Source of the DNA: Breoghania corrubedonensis
GTDB lineage: Bacteria; Pseudomonadota; Alphaproteobacteria; Rhizobiales; Stappiaceae
Direction: 5' to 3'
Assembly (NCBI RefSeq): GCF_003053845.1
Contig: NZ_QAYG01000004.1
Span: forward strand, 186,001 to 250,000
DNA length: 64,000 nt
In this document: positions 28,387-38,200 of the stretch, piece after piece
Position numbering within the stretch: the stretch's first letter is position 1
Layout: the number at the start of each line of letters is the position of its first letter
Made by a program: the position numbers and the translations under genes
Notes under the pieces: generated by a model
The model's database searches: none
The model's input: the letters and a program-made list of their open reading frames with translations, nothing else
Told to the model about the DNA's origin: nothing

Positions 28387-28489
28387 CAAGGTTTTAGGAA
28401 GACAGCCGCTCCAAGTCAAGAAATGGCGCCCTAGAAAAGAATCTTCAAACCCCGCATCCGCCAGAAGGCGAGAAGGACGATCCGTATCT

Positions 28490-29146
28490 ATGCCTGAAGT
28501 CATCTTCAACGGTCCGGCCGGCCGAATCGAGGGCAGGTTCCACCCCGCCAAGGAGCGCACGGCCCCGATAGCGCTGATCCTGCATCTGCATCCGCAGTTT
28601 GGCGGCACGATGAACAATCAGATCGTGTACCAGATGTATTACATGTTCGCGAAGCGCGGCTTTGCCGTGCTGCGCTTCAATTTCCGTGGTGTCGGCCGCA
28701 GCCAGGGCTCGTTCGATCACGGCCAGGGAGAACTGTCCGACGCGGCATCGGCACTCGACTGGGTGCAGAGCGTGCATCCGGATGCGCGCGCCTGCTGGAT
28801 CGCGGGCGTCTCCTTTGGCGCCTGGATCGGCATGCAGCTGCTGATGCGCCGGCCCGAGGTCGAAGGCTTCATTTCGGTCGCCCCGCCCGCGAACCTCAAC
28901 GACTTCTCGTTCCTGGCCCCCTGCCCCTCCTCCGGCCTCATCATCCACGGCGATTCCGACAAGGTGGTGCCGACCAAGGACGTTCAGACGCTGGTGGACA
29001 AGCTCAAGACCCAGAAGGGCATCGTCATCGATCATCAGACGATCACGGGTGCCAACCACTTCTTCGAAGGCCATATCGACGAGCTTATCGGGAACTGCGG
29101 CAGCTATGTCGATCGCCGGCTCGCCGCCATCGACACCGCTGCCTGA
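28490..29146 (+). CDS. Alpha/beta hydrolase
   Basis: This 218-residue cytoplasmic alpha/beta-fold hydrolase has an unknown substrate. The nucleophile elbow is GVSFGAW (G-x-S-x-G), the acid is probably the aspartate in HGDSDKVVP and the base is the histidine in GANHFFEGH. The N-terminal oxyanion region HLHPQFGGTMNN is typical of the small family often placed next to suf or desulfurase genes in alphaproteobacteria. It is transcribed away from the suf operon and ends at a strong hairpin. Confidence 0.88.
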   Translation: MPEVIFNGPAGRIEGRFHPAKERTAPIALILHLHPQFGGTMNNQIVYQMYYMFAKRGFAVLRFNFRGVGRSQGSFDHGQGELSDAASALDWVQSVHPDARACWIAGVSFGAWIGMQLLMRRPEVEGFISVAPPANLNDFSFLAPCPSSGLIIHGDSDKVVPTKDVQTLVDKLKTQKGIVIDHQTITGANHFFEGHIDELIGNCGSYVDRRLAAIDTAA

Positions 29147-29174
29147 ACCAGCGCGCCCGGCTGAGCAAGAAATA

Positions 29175-29218
29175 GAAAACGCCCCTTCCTTCGCGCACGG
29201 CAAGGAAGGGGCGTTTTC
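29175..29218. terminator. Strong bidirectional terminator
   Basis: A perfect 17-bp stem (GAAAACGCCCCTTCCTT and its complement) surrounds a 10-base loop, between the 3' ends of the hydrolase gene and the feo operon. The outer A:T pairs supply a T-run in both directions. Confidence 0.85.
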
Positions 29219-29286
29219 GTTTCGATATACCCACGGGGGAAATGGTCAGCAGGTTCGAGATCGCCCCCCTTGTCAGCGGATCAACT

Positions 29287-29520
29287 CTACTCCGCCACCC
29301 ATTCGTAGACGACGGCACTCGGACAGTTCTTCGCGCAGCAGCAGGAGCCCCCGCCGCCGCAGTCCGTCGGCCCGTGCCGCACGACCCGCCCCTTGCGTTC
29401 CCACTGCACCAGCATCGCCTCGACAGCGGACGTGGAAGAGCCACTGCGAAGGGCGAGTGTCTGCAGCGACAGCTTCCGCTCCGCGCGCAACGCGTCCCGC
29501 AATTCCCTCAAGCCAGCCAT
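29287..29520 (-). CDS. feoC: FeoC-like small regulator
   Basis: This 77-residue winged-helix protein is the last gene of the feo operon. The N-terminal 45 residues form the helix-turn-helix (LRELRDALRAERKLSLQTLA). The wing carries a cysteine-rich loop CGGGGSCCCAKNC, like the redox or Fe-S loop of FeoC. FeoC is thought to tune FeoB stability or activity. An overlapping frame at 29273-29566 lacks these features. Confidence 0.85.
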   Translation of the reverse strand: MAGLRELRDALRAERKLSLQTLALRSGSSTSAVEAMLVQWERKGRVVRHGPTDCGGGGSCCCAKNCPSAVVYEWVAE

Positions 29521-29575
29521 GATTCATCTCTCCAACGCCGCCCCGTCGCATCAAGGCGGCTGACATCCAAGCTCG

Positions 29576-31897
29576 TCACTCCGCCGCCTGTGCCACAACA
29601 GCACTTTGGCGGCGGCTTCCCTTCTGACGCATCGCCGCGATCGCGGTCGCGAACACCGCGAGCACGACGGCAATCCACGTGAGCGCCCTTACCGGCGCCT
29701 GCCCGGCCTGGGAAACCTGAAAGGCGATAACCGACGCGCCGTAGGCGACCCACAGCGTCCAGCCGACGGCGAACAGCGTCCAGCGCCCGCCGACCTCGCG
29801 ATAGATCGCGCCCACGGCTGCGGTGCAAGGCATGTAGAGCAGGGTGAACAGCAGATAGGCGAAGGCGCCAGCGACACCGGCAAAACGCGCCTGCATCTCG
29901 CCGAAGGTTCCGGTTGCGACGTCCTGCTCCTCCGCCGCCTTGTCGATGGAATCCACGTCGCCTACGCTGATCCCCAACGGGTCGGTGAGCGTATCGGTCA
30001 GCGCCGCCAGATTTGCCGGGATTGTCGCGAAAGCCTCGGCAAGACCATCGCCGACGATCTGCAAGGTGGTGCGGCCATCGTCATCCGCATCCGCCGACCC
30101 GTCGTCGGCAAGCGCGCCATAGAGCTGGTCGAGCGTGCCGACGACAGCCTCCTTGGCCAGCACACCGCTGACGATGCCGACCACGGCCGGCCAGTTGTTC
30201 TCCTCAAGCCCCATCGGCTTGAAGACGGGCACGACGGCCTTGCTGACAGTCGCAAGCACCGAGTTTTCAGGCTTCACCTTGTTGAAAGAACCGTCCGTTC
30301 CCACCAGGTTGAGCACAGAGAGCACGGCGACCATCAGCACGATGACACGCCCGGCCCCGAGGATGAATGTCCGCAGACGATCCCAGCTGTGCATCAGCAT
30401 GTTGCGCAGCGTGGGCATGTGATAGGGCGGCAGTTCCATGACGAGCGGCGACGTTTCCCCGCGCAGCAGCGTGGAGCGCAGCATATATCCCGTCAAGACT
30501 GCGGCCGCGATGCCGACAAGATAGAGCCCGAAGACGATATTCTGCCCGTTGGTGGGGAAGAACGCGGCGGCGAACAGCGCATAGACGGGCAACCGCGCGC
30601 CGCACGACATGAACGGTGCCATCATCACCGCCGCCTTGCGGTCGTTCTCGTTCTCCAGCGTCCGCGTCGCCATGATCGCCGGAACGTTGCAGCCAAAGCC
30701 GACGATCAGGGGCACGAAAGCCTTGCCGGGCAGTCCGAAGGACCGCATGAAACGGTCCATGACGAAGGCGGCACGTGCCATGTAGCCGGAATCTTCCAGC
30801 AGAGACAGGAAGATATAGAGACATCCTATCACGGGGATGAAGGTCGCGATGGTCTGGATACCGCCGCCGATACCGTTTGCGAGGACCACGACCAGCCAGT
30901 CGGGCGCACCAAGCGTGCGCATCAGATGGCCAAGCCCGTCAACCATCACGGCACCCACGCCGATATCGAAGAAATCGATGAAGGCGCTGCCCACGTTAAT
31001 GGTCCACATGAACATCAGATACATCATCACCAGAAAGATCGGGATGCCGAGCGCCCTGTGAAGCACGATCCGGTCGATGCGGTCGGTCAGCGTCGTGGAC
31101 GCCTGGCGCGGCCGCGTCACCGCCGCCTGCACCGCCTCTGCCGCGAACCGGTAGCGTCGATCCGCCAGCATGATATCGAGATCCTCGCCCGCCTCCTCTT
31201 CCACCGAAACCATGGTTTCGCGGACCGTATTGGCAAGGTCCGAAGGAAGCGCGGCGATCCGACGTTCGTCGCCATCCAGCATCTGCAGCGCCTGCCAGCG
31301 CGTATCGTAGGAAGAGGCTGGCAGCTGGCCAGCAATCTCCGCGAGCGCGCGTTCCACCGCACCGTCGTAGCGCGGCGCCTGGCAAGGAAGTGCCTTCGTT
31401 TCCGCCGCCTCGATCATGGCCTGCTTGAGCCCGTCCACGCCCTGCCCCCGGCTCGCCACCACGGTGAGAACACGACAGCCGAGCCGGCGTTCCAGTTCGG
31501 CCACATCGACCGCGACACCGTTCTGCTGAGCGATGTCCATCATGTTCAGCACGACGATCATCGGCACCCGCATCTCCAGGAGCTGCGTCGTCAGATAGAG
31601 ATGGCGTTCGAGGTTGGAGGCATCGACAATATTGACGAGAACGTCAGCCTCACCGGAAACCGCGTATTCGAGAGCTATGCGTTCATCGAGCGACGTCTCG
31701 CACGGTCCGAGCGAATAGGTGCCCGGCAGGTCGACCACGCTCACCAAGGTCTCGGGAAGCCGGAATTGCCCCGTCTTTCGCTCCACCGTCACGCCCGGCC
31801 AGTTTCCGACCTTCTGGCGGGTACCGGTGAGCACGTTGAAAAGTGTTGTCTTGCCGCAATTTGGATTGCCGACAACAGCGACGGTGATATTTTTCAT
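29576..31897 (-). CDS. feoB: FeoB, ferrous iron transporter
   Basis: FeoB is the GTP-dependent inner-membrane Fe2+ importer. The 773-residue protein starts with a G domain (GNPNCGKTTLFN, VDLPGTYSL, NMMD) and a helical GDI-like domain. The membrane part carries the gate regions GFGCNVPAIMATRT and a second gate-like repeat near LLYMPCTAAVGAI. Both gates keep the conserved cysteine. It lies 43 bases after feoA. Confidence 0.96.
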   Translation of the reverse strand: MKNITVAVVGNPNCGKTTLFNVLTGTRQKVGNWPGVTVERKTGQFRLPETLVSVVDLPGTYSLGPCETSLDERIALEYAVSGEADVLVNIVDASNLERHLYLTTQLLEMRVPMIVVLNMMDIAQQNGVAVDVAELERRLGCRVLTVVASRGQGVDGLKQAMIEAAETKALPCQAPRYDGAVERALAEIAGQLPASSYDTRWQALQMLDGDERRIAALPSDLANTVRETMVSVEEEAGEDLDIMLADRRYRFAAEAVQAAVTRPRQASTTLTDRIDRIVLHRALGIPIFLVMMYLMFMWTINVGSAFIDFFDIGVGAVMVDGLGHLMRTLGAPDWLVVVLANGIGGGIQTIATFIPVIGCLYIFLSLLEDSGYMARAAFVMDRFMRSFGLPGKAFVPLIVGFGCNVPAIMATRTLENENDRKAAVMMAPFMSCGARLPVYALFAAAFFPTNGQNIVFGLYLVGIAAAVLTGYMLRSTLLRGETSPLVMELPPYHMPTLRNMLMHSWDRLRTFILGAGRVIVLMVAVLSVLNLVGTDGSFNKVKPENSVLATVSKAVVPVFKPMGLEENNWPAVVGIVSGVLAKEAVVGTLDQLYGALADDGSADADDDGRTTLQIVGDGLAEAFATIPANLAALTDTLTDPLGISVGDVDSIDKAAEEQDVATGTFGEMQARFAGVAGAFAYLLFTLLYMPCTAAVGAIYREVGGRWTLFAVGWTLWVAYGASVIAFQVSQAGQAPVRALTWIAVVLAVFATAIAAMRQKGSRRQSAVVAQAAE

Positions 31898-31940
31898 TGC
31901 TTCGGCCTTCCTTGCCGCACGCGGCGACTGGGTATGCTCG

Positions 31941-32171
31941 TCAATCGATCTCGATGGAGACGATCCGCGCCTCGTCCTTGCGAACGCTCAGCGACGTGCC
32001 CCGAAGGTCGATTTCGATCGGATCGCCGAGCGGTGCCTTGCGCACCACCTTGACCACGGAGCCCGGCGTCAGCCCCATCGACAGGAGCCTGCGGCGATAG
32101 GAACTGGTGCGATCGGAATATCCCGTTACCCGGGCGACATCGCCCACGCGGAGTTCATCGAGGCGGGTCAT
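31941..32171 (-). CDS. feoA: FeoA, second copy in the operon
   Basis: This 76-residue SH3-like cytoplasmic protein is thought to interact with the FeoB G domain. It shows the FeoA pattern RRRLLSMGLTPGSVVKVVRKAPLGDP followed by a strand ending in LSVRKDEARIV. ATG 32171 overlaps the stop of the upstream feoA copy (ATGA). The frame is open to 32267, inside the other feoA. Confidence 0.92.
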   Translation of the reverse strand: MTRLDELRVGDVARVTGYSDRTSSYRRRLLSMGLTPGSVVKVVRKAPLGDPIEIDLRGTSLSVRKDEARIVSIEID

Positions 32172-32515
32172 AGGTTTGTCTCCAGTGGCGCAACCATCAC
32201 CTTGTGTGCGAGCCCCTTGCCAAGCCCAATCCGCACACCTCGCACGCCGACGATCATCGGCCCGCACGCGTCGTTGCTGACGACCGATATGGAGACCCCG
32301 ACGGTCAGCCCCTGATCAGCCAGCCGGCGCTGCGCATTGCGCCCGCATCCGTAGGACACCAGCCGCAGGTTGCTGCCGGGCGTCGCCATCGCCAGCGGAA
32401 AGCCGCGTTCGCTCGCGACGGCGCGAGACGGCGGCGACGTTGGGGAAACGAAGACGGCCGGTCCCGCCGTCTCATCCAGTGTGGAACCGAGAGCGGGGAG
32501 AATGCCCATATCCAT
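32168..32515 (-). CDS. feoA: FeoA-domain protein, first copy in the operon
   Basis: This 115-residue protein has a 40-residue unstructured N terminus and then a FeoA domain (CGRNAQRRLADQGLTVG, GPMIVGVRGVRIGLG). The open frame reaches 32587. However, ATG 32515 has AGG upstream and leaves the TGA-N9-TCA motif (32572-32586) in the promoter region, so it is preferred. It heads the feoA-feoA-feoB-feoC operon and overlaps the second feoA by 4 bases. Confidence 0.85.
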   Translation of the reverse strand: MDMGILPALGSTLDETAGPAVFVSPTSPPSRAVASERGFPLAMATPGSNLRLVSYGCGRNAQRRLADQGLTVGVSISVVSNDACGPMIVGVRGVRIGLGKGLAHKVMVAPLETNL

Positions 32516-32571
32516 GGCAGCCAACCTGTGAAGAAAGATGAAGAGTGATCCTGGTGCCAACGCTATATTCT

Positions 32572-32586
32572 TGAAATTAAACATCA
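32572..32586. promoter_or_regulatory. Candidate iron-responsive (IRO-type) box upstream of feo
   Basis: TGA-AATTAAACA-TCA fits the TGA-N9-TCA layout of the IRO motif linked to RirA-type regulators in alphaproteobacteria, in an AT-rich stretch 57 bases before the preferred feoA start. The motif is short, so chance occurrence is possible. The rest of the gap to 32813 shows no gene. Confidence 0.35.
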
Positions 32587-32813
32587 ACTTTGCAAAATGC
32601 CGCAGTGGAAAAGGCTACTTAAATGACTGTATTCAAACAGGCTTCCCCTACATTTTATTCACTCTAAGGTGCAACTGCACCCCAAATACGCTCGTTTTCC
32701 CGGTCAGGTTCGAAGGCTCGCCTACTTCCGCAACCGTATGCAGGAGCCATGATCGGGACCACCGACGGAAAGTGCGCGCCACATTCCGAACGGAGCAAGC
32801 AAGCGGGCGGAAT

Positions 32814-32841
32814 CAAAAAGCCCCCGGTAATACCGAGGGCT
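32814..32841 (-). terminator. Rho-independent terminator of the NDUFA12-type gene
   Basis: On the minus strand, AGCCCTCGGTA and TACCGGGGGCT form a stem with one internal mismatch region and a tiny loop, followed by TTTTT. It lies about 90 bases after the stop of the NDUFA12-type gene. Confidence 0.75.
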
Positions 32842-32932
32842 CTCACACCAGCCACATCTGTGACTGTCATCGATTTTCCGGCTAACGGCCACCAGGCGAG
32901 TTCAGCGGCAAGAGGCGACCGCTTTTCGAGGC

Positions 32933-33319
32933 TCAGGCCTCCGGCGTCCAGGCGTCGTAGTCGGCGCTGACTTGCGGTCGCGATTCCGGTGTCAGGATCG
33001 AGCCGTGCGGACGGTAGGCACGCGCGGTCCCGGTAAGGTTCGCCTTGTGCCCCTTCTGCCAGGGCTTGGGGTGGTAGTCGCCTTCGCTCGGCGGCGTATC
33101 CACGCGATGGTGCATCCAGCCATGCCAGCCCGCGGGAATGGTACTCGCCTCGGCGGGACCGTTATAGATCACCCAGCGTCGGGCATTGTCACGCGTGCGA
33201 AAATAGCGATTTCCGAATTCGTCCTCGCCGACGAATTCGCCCTTTCGCCATGTGAAGAAGCGCGTTCCGAGCGTCTGCCCGTTCCACCAGGTGAAAATCT
33301 GAAGCAGGAAGGTCTTCAT
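32933..33319 (-). CDS. NDUFA12-type NADH:ubiquinone oxidoreductase accessory subunit
   Basis: This is the homologue of the 17.2-kDa NDUFA12 subunit, an accessory part of alphaproteobacterial and mitochondrial complex I. The 128-residue protein shows FTWRKGEFVGEDEFGNRYF, RRWVIYNG and the histidine/tryptophan-rich IPAGWHGWMHHRVDTPP, then PWQKGHKANLTGT, all family hallmarks. ATG 33319 starts MKTFLLQIFTWW; the frame is open further to 33430 without similarity. The gene is characteristic of Alphaproteobacteria. Confidence 0.94.
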   Translation of the reverse strand: MKTFLLQIFTWWNGQTLGTRFFTWRKGEFVGEDEFGNRYFRTRDNARRWVIYNGPAEASTIPAGWHGWMHHRVDTPPSEGDYHPKPWQKGHKANLTGTARAYRPHGSILTPESRPQVSADYDAWTPEA

Positions 33320-33520
33320 CGTCGCATCCGACTTGTCTTGGAATTTGCGCGGACTATGACGCCCACGACCGCCCCTGTCCAGCCCGATGAGGCCCCACGG
33401 CGCGACAGGCTGGCCGGCACGCGGCGTCAATCGCGACGAACGTGCGGATTACCGCATGAACGTTCGCCCGACAAAAATGCGCTCGTGGGCGCTCTGCATG
33501 AGCGAAATGGATAAGCGCGT

Positions 33521-34489
33521 TCACAGACCAGGTGAACGCCGGTGCCGGTTGCCTTGCTTGTCGCCCTTGTCGGGCACGGAACCGGGTCGCTCCTGCCCGC
33601 TCGTGGCGACCGGTTTGGCTGCAGGCCTGATTCCCGCGGGCCCACTCGCGGTCGAGCCTTTTCCTGCCGGTGCCGACGTCTGGGGTTTGGCGGCGGGTTT
33701 CGCTCCCGCCTTCGCAGGCGGCATTCCAGGCGCGACGCCGCTGCGCTTTGCTTGACCTTCTCCCGCCCCCGAGGCCGCGCGAACCTTCACCACCTCCTCC
33801 GTGACCGGAGAAGCCGCCTTGCCTCCCCCTGCCCTGGGCGTGATGAGGTCCCCCATCCCGCGGGACCGCTTTGGCTCGACCAGTTCCAGCGGCTCGTCCT
33901 GTTCCTTGGGCTTGGGTCTTTTGCCCAGACCTGCCGCGCCATTGGAGCGCGCATGGTGCAGTCGCGCCTGATCGAGCGCCTGACGCCGCTCGCTCTGAAC
34001 GGCAAGCGCCTGTGCGACGCCTTCGATGACAAAGAAGTCCTGCCCCGGCTCCAGAACGAGCTTGCGCGCATCACGGATGATCCATTCCATACGCTGGTGC
34101 AGGGCCGTGGGCGCCAGAGGCTTCACGAGCACGTGGTGGGCGCCGGCCCTCAGCGCCTTTTCAACAAGCGAGCGCGTACCGTGTGCCGTCACCATCAGAA
34201 CCGGGACGAAACACAGCGGCGCCATTCGTCGATGACGAATCGATCGCAGCAGCTGGTAGCCGGTGATCGGCTCCATCCGCCAATCGGTGATAATCAGGTG
34301 CGGCGGCTCGCTCAGCATGGCCTGCAGGGCCTTTTCCGCCGAATCGAAAGTGCGCACACGCTGGACCCGCATCGCGCCCAAAACAGAGCGGATGATCGTC
34401 TGCATCTGCTTGGAATCCTCGACGACAACCACGTCGAGCGATTCGAGCGGCACGTTGTAGGCCAGACTGTGCCGCATGATCTTCTTCAT
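33521..34489 (-). CDS. Stand-alone response regulator with disordered tail
   Basis: This is a CheY-like receiver protein with no recognisable output domain. Residues 15-135 form the REC domain, with acidic pocket VVVEDSKQ, phospho-acceptor aspartate in LIITDWRME, threonine in MVTAHG and lysine in LVKPLAP. A helical segment follows, and the last 120 residues are rich in Ala, Pro, Gly, Lys and Ser, probably disordered. No kinase gene is nearby, so the partner is unknown. Confidence 0.9.
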   Translation of the reverse strand: MKKIMRHSLAYNVPLESLDVVVVEDSKQMQTIIRSVLGAMRVQRVRTFDSAEKALQAMLSEPPHLIITDWRMEPITGYQLLRSIRHRRMAPLCFVPVLMVTAHGTRSLVEKALRAGAHHVLVKPLAPTALHQRMEWIIRDARKLVLEPGQDFFVIEGVAQALAVQSERRQALDQARLHHARSNGAAGLGKRPKPKEQDEPLELVEPKRSRGMGDLITPRAGGGKAASPVTEEVVKVRAASGAGEGQAKRSGVAPGMPPAKAGAKPAAKPQTSAPAGKGSTASGPAGIRPAAKPVATSGQERPGSVPDKGDKQGNRHRRSPGL

Positions 34490-34864
34490 CGAGAAATCGC
34501 CAGTCCTTCGAAGCGGCTTCCAAAAGGCGGGCCGGATGGTCCGCCGGACAAACCACCTTCCAATACGCGCGGATTATGAAAGGCGAGCGTTAAGCCTTGC
34601 TCAAGAACCACATTAAATTTACATCGCAACACCGGTTTGCCCATGGCGTCCGGTCGTTTGTATCATCGTCATTCGTGACGGTTCCATCGGGGACTTTCGT
34701 CTCCGCCCCCTGCGGATGGGTTAACCACAGGGCCGAATACGGACTAACCACAAGATGTGGGGATCGCCGGTGCGACGAATTCGCTGAAGCGGATCCTCAA
34801 TGTCGAGCGCCCGGTGACTGATATCGCGGGACTTTTCGAACTCTCCCCGACATTCACAGCCTGT
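34490..34864. other. Gap upstream of nrdJ, left part
   Basis: No gene is supported here. Short frames lack known motifs, and no cobalamin riboswitch features (B12 box) were seen. The region should hold the promoter of the response regulator gene reading left. Confidence 0.45.
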
Positions 34865-34911
34865 ACACAACATTTAGACGGCTCGATTTACCCAACCACA
34901 ACAGCTTGACG
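34865..34911 (+). promoter_or_regulatory. Candidate tandem NrdR boxes and -35 element
   Basis: Two 16-base blocks, ACACAACATTTAGACG (34865-34880) and CCACAACAGCTTGACG (34896-34911), share 12 positions. They are 31 bases apart start to start, the three-helical-turn spacing of NrdR sites. The second block contains TTGACG, a likely -35; a poor -10 (CTAGCT) follows 17 bases later. This leaves a leader of about 310 bases before nrdJ, which holds no supported gene but includes a CCCGGG-based inverted repeat near 35180-35210. Confidence 0.45.
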
Positions 34912-35255
34912 GTTTACGACGAGTCGGACTAGCTTCCGGACATGTCGCTGAACGGCGACGGGGATGGCTCTCACGGCCAGCGTACTCCTCCTTCAACGGA
35001 TCATCGTATTTGCCTTCTGCGCACATGCTGCGGGTGGGTTTTTCGTGTCCGTAATTGGGGATCTATGCGTGACTGGGAGCGGCTGCTGACCTATATTTGG
35101 TAGCGGACCCATCTCCCACAACAAGATGCCCTGGCAATGACCGGGACGTCATCAGCAGGCCAGGTGTCTATTAGAGCCCGGGGATGGTGCGGCCAAACCC
35201 GGGATGCGGCGATATATTGCTTTTGTCGGCTCGAAGTCGACGAGGGGGTCAGAGA

Positions 35256-38200
35256 ATGCGCATCGAACGGCGATACACGAGCGAGGGCCAGTCGCCCTAC
35301 GCGACAATCGAGTTTCGCACCACAACGAGCGAGATCCGGAATCCGGACGGCTCCATCGTGTTCCGCCTGGAAGACATCGCCGTGCCGGCGCAGTTCTCCC
35401 AGGTCGCGAGCGACATCCTCGCACAGAAGTACTTCCGCAAGGCGGGCGTCCCGGCGCGCCTGAAGCGGATCGAGGAAAATTCCGTCCCCTCCTGGCTGTG
35501 GCGATCCGTCCCGGACGTGGATGCGCTTGGCGAACTCGACGAGGATGCCCGCTACGGGTCTGAAATGGATGCCCGCCAGGTCTTCGACCGTTTGGCCGGC
35601 ACCTGGACCTATTGGGGCTGGAAGGGCGGCTATTTCGATGGCGAGGCCGACGCCCAGTCCTTCTTCGACGAGCTGCGCTTCATGCTGGCGACACAGAAGG
35701 TGGCGCCCAACTCCCCGCAGTGGTTCAACACCGGTCTGTTCTGGGCCTACGGCATCGACGGCCCGGGCCAGGGCCACTACTACGTTGACCCCGAAACCGG
35801 CAAGCTGACCAAATCCAAGTCGTCCTACGAGCACCCCCAGCCGCATGCCTGCTTCATCCAGTCCGTCGATGACGATCTCGTCAACGAAAACGGTATCATG
35901 GACCTGTGGGTGCGCGAGGCGCGCCTGTTCAAGTACGGTTCGGGCACCGGCTCCAACTTTTCCCGCCTTCGCGGCGAAGGCGAGCGCCTCTCGGGCGGCG
36001 GCAAGTCGTCCGGCCTGATGTCCTTCCTCAAGATCGGCGATCGCGCGGCCGGCGCCATCAAGTCCGGCGGCACCACGCGCCGCGCGGCCAAGATGGTCGT
36101 AGTCGACATCGACCATCCCGATATCGAGGCCTACATCAACTGGAAGGTGCACGAGGAAGAGAAGGTCGCGGCGCTGGTCACCGGCTCCAAGACTGTTGCC
36201 AAGCACCTCAAGCAGATCATGAAGGCCTGCGTGAACTGCCAGGGCCCGGACGGCGACTGCTTCGATCCGAACAAGAACCCGGCGCTGAAGCGCGAAGTGC
36301 GCGCCGCCAAGAAGGCTCAGGTTCCCGAGAACTATATCAAGCGCGTCATCCAGTTCGCCCGCCAAGGCTATCACGACATCGAATTCAAGACCTACGACAC
36401 GGACTGGGATTCGGAGGCCTACCTCACCGTTTCGGGCCAGAACTCCAACAATTCCGTCTCCATCCAAGATGAATTCCTGCGTGCGGTCGAAGCCGACGGC
36501 GACTGGAACCTGATCCGTCGCATCGACGGCAAGGTGCACAAGACGCTGAAGGCCCGCGAGCTGTGGGACCAGATCGGCTACGCCGCCTGGGCGTCGGCCG
36601 ACCCCGGCCTGCACTTCAACACCACCATGAACGACTGGCACACGTGCCCGGCCGGCGGTCGCATCAACGCGTCCAACCCGTGCTCGGAATACATGTTCCT
36701 TGACGACACTGCCTGCAACCTCGCCTCGCTGAACCTGCTCCAGTTCATGGACAAGGACACCAAGCGGATCGAGACCGAGAACTACGAGCACGCCGTTCGG
36801 CTGTGGACCATCGTTCTCGAGATCTCCGTCATGATGGCGCAGTTCCCGTCCAAGCAGATCGCCAAGCAGTCCTACGAGTACCGCACGCTGGGTCTCGGCT
36901 ACGCCAATATCGGCGGCCTGCTGATGACCAAGGGCATTCCCTACGACAGCGAAGAAGGCCGTGCGATCGGTGGCGCCCTGACCGCCATCATGACCGGCGT
37001 GTGCTACGCGACCTCGGCCGAGATGGCGAAGGAACTCGGTCCCTTCCCGCAGTTTGCCCCCAACCGGGAGAGCATGCTGCGCGTCATCCGCAACCACCGC
37101 CGCGCCGCGCGCGGCGAAGCGGGCGGCTACGAGGAACTGGCGGTCAATCCGGTGCCGCTCGACCATGCCTCCTGCTCCGACACCGCTCTGGTCGAGCGGG
37201 CGGTACTCGCCTGGGACCGGGCACTCGAGCTTGGAGAGGCGCACGGCTACCGCAATGCGCAAGTCTCCGTCATCGCGCCCACCGGCACGATCGGCCTCGT
37301 GATGGACTGCGACACCACCGGCATCGAACCCGACTTCGCGCTGGTGAAGTTCAAGAAGCTGGCCGGCGGCGGCTACTTCAAGATCATCAACCGCGCGGTG
37401 CCGGAAGCGTTGCGCACCCTCGGCTACTCCGAGGCCCAGATCGCCGAGATCGAGGCCTATGCGGTTGGCCACGGCTCGATCGACCAGGCGCCGGCGATCA
37501 ACACCGCCACGCTGAAGGCGAAGGGTTTCTCCGATGCCACGATCGCGACGATCAAGGGCGCGCTGAAGCAGGCCTTCGACATCAAGTTCGTCTTCAACCG
37601 CTGGACGATCGGCGACGAGCAGATGGCCGCGCTGGAGGTGCCTCAGGAGAAATTCGACGACGCGGAGTTTGACCTCCTCACCCATCTTGGCTTCTCCAGG
37701 AAGGAAATCGAGGCGGCCAACATCCACGCCTGCGGTGCGATGACGCTGGAAGGTGCCCCGCATCTGAAGGACGAACACCTCGCGGTCTTCGATTGCGCCA
37801 ATCCGTGCGGCAAGGTCGGCAAGCGCTATCTCTCGGTGGAAAGCCACATCCGCATGATGGCGGCGGCCCAGCCGTTCATCTCCGGCGCGATCTCCAAGAC
37901 GATCAACATGCCGAACGATGCGACGGTCGAGGATTGCAAGGAAGCCTACACGCTGTCCTGGCGGCTCGCGCTGAAGGCCAACGCGCTCTATCGCGACGGC
38001 TCCAAGCTCTCCCAGCCGCTCAACGCCTCGCTCATCGCCGATGAGGACGACGAGGAGGATGCGATCGAGGAACTCGCCGCCCTGCCCGTCTCCGCCCAGG
38101 CCGCCAAGGTCGCGGAGAAGATCGTCGAGCGCGTCATCTACGAGCGCGAGCGCGAACGCGAAAAGCTGCCCGGTCGTCGCAAGGGCTACACCCAGAAGGC

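Noticed and set aside
29606-32053. 815-codon open frame opposite feoB
   Set aside because: Antisense shadow of feoB with His/Arg-rich nonsense sequence.
34912-35255. Cobalamin riboswitch in the nrdJ leader
   Set aside because: I looked for the B12-box sequence and found none; NrdJ itself uses B12, so such control would not be expected.
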